From Cohnella caldifontis (lineage in GTDB: Bacteria > Bacillota > Bacilli > Paenibacillales > Paenibacillaceae): a stretch of 64,000 nucleotides of DNA. The position numbers and the translations under genes are program-made. Positions 60,801 through 64,000 of the stretch are shown piece by piece (the first letter of the stretch is position 1; each line of letters begins with the position of its first letter). The stretch spans positions 62,001 to 126,000 of the forward strand of contig NZ_JAQZSJ010000011.1 of assembly GCF_029360585.1 (NCBI RefSeq), given 5' to 3'. The notes beneath the pieces are model-generated. The model was not told the origin of the DNA, made no database searches, and worked only from the letters and a program-made list of their open reading frames with translations.

Positions 60801-62333
60801 AAAGCCGATGGCAGTCCGTATGCCAGCGGCAGTTGGACGAACCAGAGCGTAACCGTCAGCGTGTATGCGGGGACGGGAGCGAGCGGTATCGACATCCTAA
60901 TCTACCGCAAGGACGGCGGGGATGAGATACCGTATAGGAACGAGGATTCGATTCCCGTATCGGAAGATGGATTACATGCTTTCACCTTCCAAGCGCGGAA
61001 CAAGGCGGGTAATTCGCTTGAATACAAATTCGCGGTGAACATCGACAAGACGGCGCCGTCCGTCACGTTTGCGCCGAACGGCAGCGATACGGCTGCGGTC
61101 TCTGCGGCGCCGACCGTCTCGGTGAGTGACGCGTTAAGCGGTCCGGACGACACTTCATTGCAATACGCTTGGACAACAGAAACCACACCGCCCGTCGAGG
61201 GCTGGCTGCCGTTCACGAACGGCACCGCGTTGAAAAAAGAGAATGCGAACGGCGATTGGTATTTGCATATCAAGGCACGAGATAAAGCGGGCAACGAGAG
61301 CATCGCGACGTCGAACCGGTTCCGGCTGGCGACCCGGAACGATAGCGATAGCAGCGATTCATCCAATGGATCCGAACCCGTTCTGCCCAGCAATACGTAC
61401 CAGATCGGACTCGATGGCGGATCCGTGCCGTTCGAAGGCGGAGAACTCTCGTTCCCTGCCGGAGCGATGGACCGTCCATTCCGGGTGACCATCGCGGAAA
61501 TAACCGATATTGCGAATCTCCCGCTGGCGGATGGGGAACGCCTGGTCAGCCGCGTGTTCGAATTCAAGAAAGACGTGCCGGGCAAATTCCTCGCGCAAGT
61601 GACCGTCAAGCTGCGCCTGAACGCAGATGCCACGCGGCAGGATGGTACCGAGTTCTTGCTCTGCTGGCTGGACGAAGCGTCCGGGAAGTGGGTGGTTCTG
61701 GGAGATCAGCGCGTCGACGACGAGAAAGGCACGGTCAGCGGCACGACCGACCATTTCACGAAGTTCGCGGTCATCGCAAAGCCGTCGGCTCCAGGCGAGC
61801 CAACCCTGCCATTCACGGATCTGAAGGGACACTGGGCGGAAGCGGCCATCTTGAAAATGGCGGGCGACGGAGCGGTCAGCGGGTATCCGGACGGCACGTT
61901 CCGGCCGGACCGCACGATTACCCGGGCGGAATTCGCTTCGATCCTGGCCGCTGCTCTGCAGTGGTCGCCGACATCAGGCAAAGCATTCGCGGATACGGAG
62001 AAACATTGGGCTCGCGAAGCCATCTCCACGGCATATGCCCAGGGAGCGATTCGGGGATACGACGACGACACCTTCGCGCCCGATGAGCCGATTACAAGGG
62101 AGCAGATGGCCGTCATGGCGGCGAACGTCCTGCATTTGGAGAAACCTCAAGCCGTACAGCCTTTCGCGGATGGGGATCGAATCTCCAAGTGGGCACGGGA
62201 TGCGGTCGAAGCCGCGGCGCAGCGCGGGATCCTCTCGGGATACCCGGACCAAACGATGAGGCCGCAAGCCCATGCGACCCGCGCGGAAGCGGTCTTGGTA
62301 ATTACGCACATCTTGGAAAAGTCGAACAATTAA
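57825..62333 (+). CDS. Giant GLUG-repeat surface protein with SLH anchor
   Basis: 1502 residues. Signal peptide (LVWLTVMLLAFGVLPASAFA). From about residue 30 to 360 and 380 to 750 it holds two sets of GLUG-type beta-helix repeats with the pattern GGLVG...SYATG.V.G; then an SwmB/Ig-like module, two OmpL47-like modules (TNQSVTVTASVYDNRGVTDF, TNQSVTVSVYAGTGASGIDI), a Ser/Asp linker, and three SLH repeats near the end (WAEAAILKMAGDGAVSGYPD, HWAREAISTAYAQGAIRGYD, KWARDAVEAAAQRGILSGYP) that bind the cell wall. Probable adhesin or carbohydrate-binding surface layer protein. Confidence 0.92.
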   Translation: MKRALVWLTVMLLAFGVLPASAFAASEGAAMTGSGTPGDPYIITTLNQLDAVRDDLTASYKLGIDIDASATAEWDGGAGWVPIGTTVNGFTGNFDGAGHVIRGLTIHRPSEGFAGLFGAIGDGGTVRNVGLENVSVTGQDATGALVGYAFPGSTIIGSFANGSVHGAEAVGGLAGRIDGTLSGSYATGFVSGNTRVGGLVGVNRTGGIDRSYADSVVSASGGPAGGLVGLNQSAAISLSYATGSVDGSQAAGGLVGVTMNGAISQSYASGAVGGSGTKGGLVGSNSGAHMVNNYWDKDSTGQAVICGIDAGGFDFQCEATGLSTEQALTQASYSGWNFTDDWFMIDGSTRPFLRSEWSQSIGNAHQLQLMAMDLTADYTLASDIDFGTTFTDGNRSDMWATSAGAGAGFAPIGRDPINAYSGVFDGKDFTIRNLVINRAGTDNVGLFGMIVSPGVIRNVVLEEGLVKGRSNTGGLLGYINTGKVEKSYAALDVEGNENVGGLVGYQYGNESTITLSRSSGNVSGVRYVGGLAGYSINFSQSEMISQSYATGNVSGTESVGGLVGILDTAGITASNATGNVTGTFNIGGLIGFISQGKVNRSYALGQVDGDSSVGGLAGYIYNGTVEQSYAAGDVEGSNNNVGGLVGYMFPGVVRQSYAAGAVSGTYAIGGLVGRLDLNSLVEDAYAIGSVRGNSEVGGLVGRHVAAINRAYAAGRVTGTGSEIGGLVGRDFSPTSTISSAYYDAATSGHGGGNTTAVMKRKSTFLGWDFGNTWMIEEGKTYPVLQGITANLGKDVAPPAIANAMVQIGRPNIITVAFDEEVSMPRTGGFTVKADGLDVTVTGSSMVGSSTIELTISASLRKEQDIRLSYDSQAGSVMDLASNPMSSVSEYWQPTIAIGMRTTADGKAYPDGEWTNQSVTVTASVYDNRGVTDFIYSLDGGETWTDYASDIELQEDGVYTIDFKAINSAGIEKVEQRTVKISTNGLTLTPTLVKADGSPYASGSWTNQSVTVSVYAGTGASGIDILIYRKDGGDEIPYRNEDSIPVSEDGLHAFTFQARNKAGNSLEYKFAVNIDKTAPSVTFAPNGSDTAAVSAAPTVSVSDALSGPDDTSLQYAWTTETTPPVEGWLPFTNGTALKKENANGDWYLHIKARDKAGNESIATSNRFRLATRNDSDSSDSSNGSEPVLPSNTYQIGLDGGSVPFEGGELSFPAGAMDRPFRVTIAEITDIANLPLADGERLVSRVFEFKKDVPGKFLAQVTVKLRLNADATRQDGTEFLLCWLDEASGKWVVLGDQRVDDEKGTVSGTTDHFTKFAVIAKPSAPGEPTLPFTDLKGHWAEAAILKMAGDGAVSGYPDGTFRPDRTITRAEFASILAAALQWSPTSGKAFADTEKHWAREAISTAYAQGAIRGYDDDTFAPDEPITREQMAVMAANVLHLEKPQAVQPFADGDRISKWARDAVEAAAQRGILSGYPDQTMRPQAHATRAEAVLVITHILEKSNN

Positions 62334-62361
62334 CACCGGATTCGATTCCCTGCGACTAGCA

Positions 62362-62393
62362 AAGGGCTGCCACGCGGCAGCCCTTCCCTTTTG
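62362..62393 (+). terminator. Terminator of the SLH protein gene
   Basis: AAGGGCTGCC and GGCAGCCCTT, 10-bp perfect stem with 4-base loop, then CCCTTTT. Confidence 0.9.
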
Positions 62394-62413
62394 ATATGGC
62401 TCAATAGCGAATT

Positions 62414-63301
62414 TCAATCGTTTAAATCGGCGATATCGAGCCCGCGAAGGCATGCCTGGTCGGCAATCATGCCGATCTCGCAGATCCTGCCATCCACAAC
62501 CGTGAATTCGAGAATGAATATCGGTTGTTCCATAGGACCCGCGATGACGCCTGCCGATCCGTTCACGAGCACCGTCTTCATGCCGCGGGCACGTCTGGCG
62601 AATTGATGAGCCTGATTGGCCACGGCTTCCGAACCGCGTACAATCGGCACATTCGCGACTGGAGCGAATGCGGGGTCGTTCCGAAGCACGACGTTCGGGT
62701 CCAATACCGCGAGCAGTTTCTCGAAATCTCCGTCACGCGCCGCGGCGAGGAAGGCATCGACAAGCTCCCTTTTTCGCTGAAGCCCCGCCGTTTCCGAAGT
62801 CGATTCGGCTCCCTGGATTCGGCGGCGAGCGCGGCTCGCCAGCTGCCTCGCTGCGGCTTCGTTGCACCCGATAATGATCGCGATCTCCGAGAAAGACAAG
62901 GCGAATATATCGTGAAGCACGAACGCAATGCGTTCGGCGGGATTCAATTTCTCGAGGACAACGAACATCGCATGACCGACGGAGTCAGCCATCAGCGCTT
63001 CATGCTCGGGATCGCTTCCGTCTTGATGACCGGTAACCGGTTCGGGTGCGCGATCCCTCGTAAGCTGTTCACGCCTCGACTTGCGCGTTCGCAGCATATC
63101 CAGACACACCCTCGAGACGATGGTGGTCAGCCATCCTCCTATATTCTCGACTTCGCCCGTATTGGAGCGGGTAAGACGGATCCAGGACTCCTGCACGGCG
63201 TCATCCGCTTCGCTCCGCGACCCGAGCATCCGGTAAGCCACCGCCTGCAAATGATTCCGATGCGCCTCGAATTGTTCGACAAGCCAGTCGCGATCGTTCA
63301 T
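62414..63301 (-). CDS. ECF41-type sigma factor with SnoaL-like C-terminal domain
   Basis: 295 residues. Sigma2 (WLVEQFEAHRNHLQAVAYRM, LGSRSEADDAVQESWIRLTR), sigma4 (KLNPAERIAFVLHDIFALSF, SEIAIIIGCNEAAARQLASR), then a SnoaL-like domain (RELVDAFLAAARDGDFEKLL) ending IADQACLRGL. In ECF41/SigJ proteins this tail governs sigma activity in place of a separate anti-sigma factor. ATG 63301 with GGGAGGG 11 bp upstream. Target genes not visible. Monocistronic. Confidence 0.93.
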   Translation of the reverse strand: MNDRDWLVEQFEAHRNHLQAVAYRMLGSRSEADDAVQESWIRLTRSNTGEVENIGGWLTTIVSRVCLDMLRTRKSRREQLTRDRAPEPVTGHQDGSDPEHEALMADSVGHAMFVVLEKLNPAERIAFVLHDIFALSFSEIAIIIGCNEAAARQLASRARRRIQGAESTSETAGLQRKRELVDAFLAAARDGDFEKLLAVLDPNVVLRNDPAFAPVANVPIVRGSEAVANQAHQFARRARGMKTVLVNGSAGVIAGPMEQPIFILEFTVVDGRICEIGMIADQACLRGLDIADLND

Positions 63302-63528
63302 GCGCCGCAATCCCTCCCTTCGGTTCCGATTTGTTTACTTATTTGTCGTAGGGAATTCCGTAAATGTGACGGAGAGGGCAGAAAAAATTTTTTTCGATCA
63401 ATCGGTCACGTTTTCCCGCGGACTTACGACATCGTTAGCGGCAAGGGGCAAAACGGCACGTCGAAGGCCATCCTTTGCGGGATGGCCTTCATTCATGTTT
63501 GATCGAAGTCGCCGCCGGGTACCGGTAT

Positions 63529-63939
63529 TCATTTCACATCGTCGAAATTCCGCAATAGGCGCTGCTGCAGCGCATTCTCGTCGGTTGTCAGTTCCATCAT
63601 GATCGGTATGCTTCGATCGGTATTCGGGTTGTATTTTAGGCCCCAACGCATAATGGCAAATACGACCGGCAACAAATCGAGAGCTTTCTGCGTCGGCCGG
63701 TACATCGTTTGCGCGCGGTTCGTCTCGCCTTCTATTTTGACGAGCAGGCCCTCTTCAACGAGCGATTGAAGCCGTGCGCTCAATATATTGGTCGAGATCC
63801 GCTCGCGCGAAGCCAGGAACTCGCGATAATATCGCTTATTGTGGATGAGGACGTCGCGAAGGATGACCAGGCTCCAGGGATCGCCCCAGAGGTCGAGCGA
63901 ATAGACGATGGGACAAACGGTGGGGGTTCGCTTTTTCAT
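63529..63939 (-). CDS. HxlR-family transcriptional regulator
   Basis: 136 residues: VCPIVYSLDLWGDPWSLVIL, RDVLIHNKRYYREFLASRER, ISTNILSARLQSLVEEGLLV. One Cys near residue 9. ATG 63939; a C-terminal tail of about 30 residues beyond the usual domain. The next gene upstream (to the right) lies outside the window. Repeats of TTGCAA and GCAAG lie upstream. Confidence 0.92.
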   Translation of the reverse strand: MKKRTPTVCPIVYSLDLWGDPWSLVILRDVLIHNKRYYREFLASRERISTNILSARLQSLVEEGLLVKIEGETNRAQTMYRPTQKALDLLPVVFAIMRWGLKYNPNTDRSIPIMMELTTDENALQQRLLRNFDDVK

Positions 63940-63960
63940 GTTTCGATTATACGAATCGTG

Positions 63961-63997
63961 CTTGCATTCCGCAAGTTTGTAATTGCAATTTGCAAGT
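63961..63997. promoter_or_regulatory. Candidate operator upstream of the last HxlR gene
   Basis: CTTGC-ATTCC-GCAAG (63961-63975) is an inverted repeat, and GCAAGT recurs at 63971 and 63992 with TTGCAA twice at 63983-63995. The words may be autoregulatory sites of the HxlR gene or of a divergent gene outside the window. Confidence 0.45.
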
Positions 63998-64000
63998 ACG

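Noticed and set aside
1-64000. CRISPR array, tRNA, rRNA or complete insertion sequence
   Set aside because: No regularly spaced repeats, cloverleaf sequences, rRNA segments or transposase frames were recognised anywhere in the window.

Overview
The window reads as chromosomal DNA of a Gram-positive, endospore-forming relative of Paenibacillus or Cohnella (Paenibacillaceae). This rests on the mid-50s GC content, AGGAGG-type ribosome sites with many TTG/GTG starts, Lpl-type sugar ABC genes without an ATPase, copper-amine-oxidase-like stalk domains, three C-terminal SLH repeats on a giant surface protein, and several ECF sigma factors. The genus is an inference; no rRNA or tRNA gene was seen.

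Layout. 1-8.1 kb is a glucuronoxylan/aldouronate block: the 3' part of a GH67 alpha-glucuronidase, two ABC permeases and a solute-binding lipoprotein on the + strand, convergent with uxuB-uxuA and a GntR regulator. Together they import aldouronates, release glucuronate and carry the later mannonate steps of its breakdown. 8.2-13.7 kb holds an intergenic palindromic repeat, a secreted transglutaminase-like protein, a membrane protein overlapping a Lon-like protease, a decayed MerR/TipAS regulator whose promoter survives, and a Phd-Uma2 fusion behind repeated palindromes. 13.8-20.4 kb has a mercaptopyruvate sulfurtransferase, an ECF sigma/partner pair, an Ntn-hydrolase with a membrane tail, a truncated MFS gene and copies of a repeat built from the sulfurtransferase 3' end and its terminator. 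20.5-28.9 kb has a stalk-domain/collagen-like pair, a DUF4153 protein, a deleted cat gene that keeps its attenuator, VOC and DinB proteins, a lipoprotein esterase, an acyltransferase, and an alpha/beta hydrolase behind an elaborate leader with leader ORF, terminators and a possible antiterminator. 29-43 kb is mostly metabolic and redox genes (speD, GNAT, DJ-1/PfpI, NmrA, GMC oxidoreductase, DUF1259 pair, rarD, map, ferredoxin, aldo/keto reductase) with HxlR and MarR regulators beside palindromic operators. 43-64 kb has two large secreted proteins (RCC1/BNR and GLUG/SLH), two ECF sigma factors, an epoxide hydrolase, two WYL regulators, a DinB protein, an APH-like kinase, an SGNH hydrolase and a MalT-like LuxR regulator upstream of the SLH protein.

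Common threads: many small drug- or stress-response genes (DinB, VOC, HxlR, APH-like, TipAS and cat remnants, RdmC/EstT-like hydrolase), and two pseudogenes that lost their middles while keeping regulatory sites. The most interesting locus is the attenuated hydrolase at 27.7-28.9 kb. All function calls come from reading motifs and family resemblance; no database search was run.
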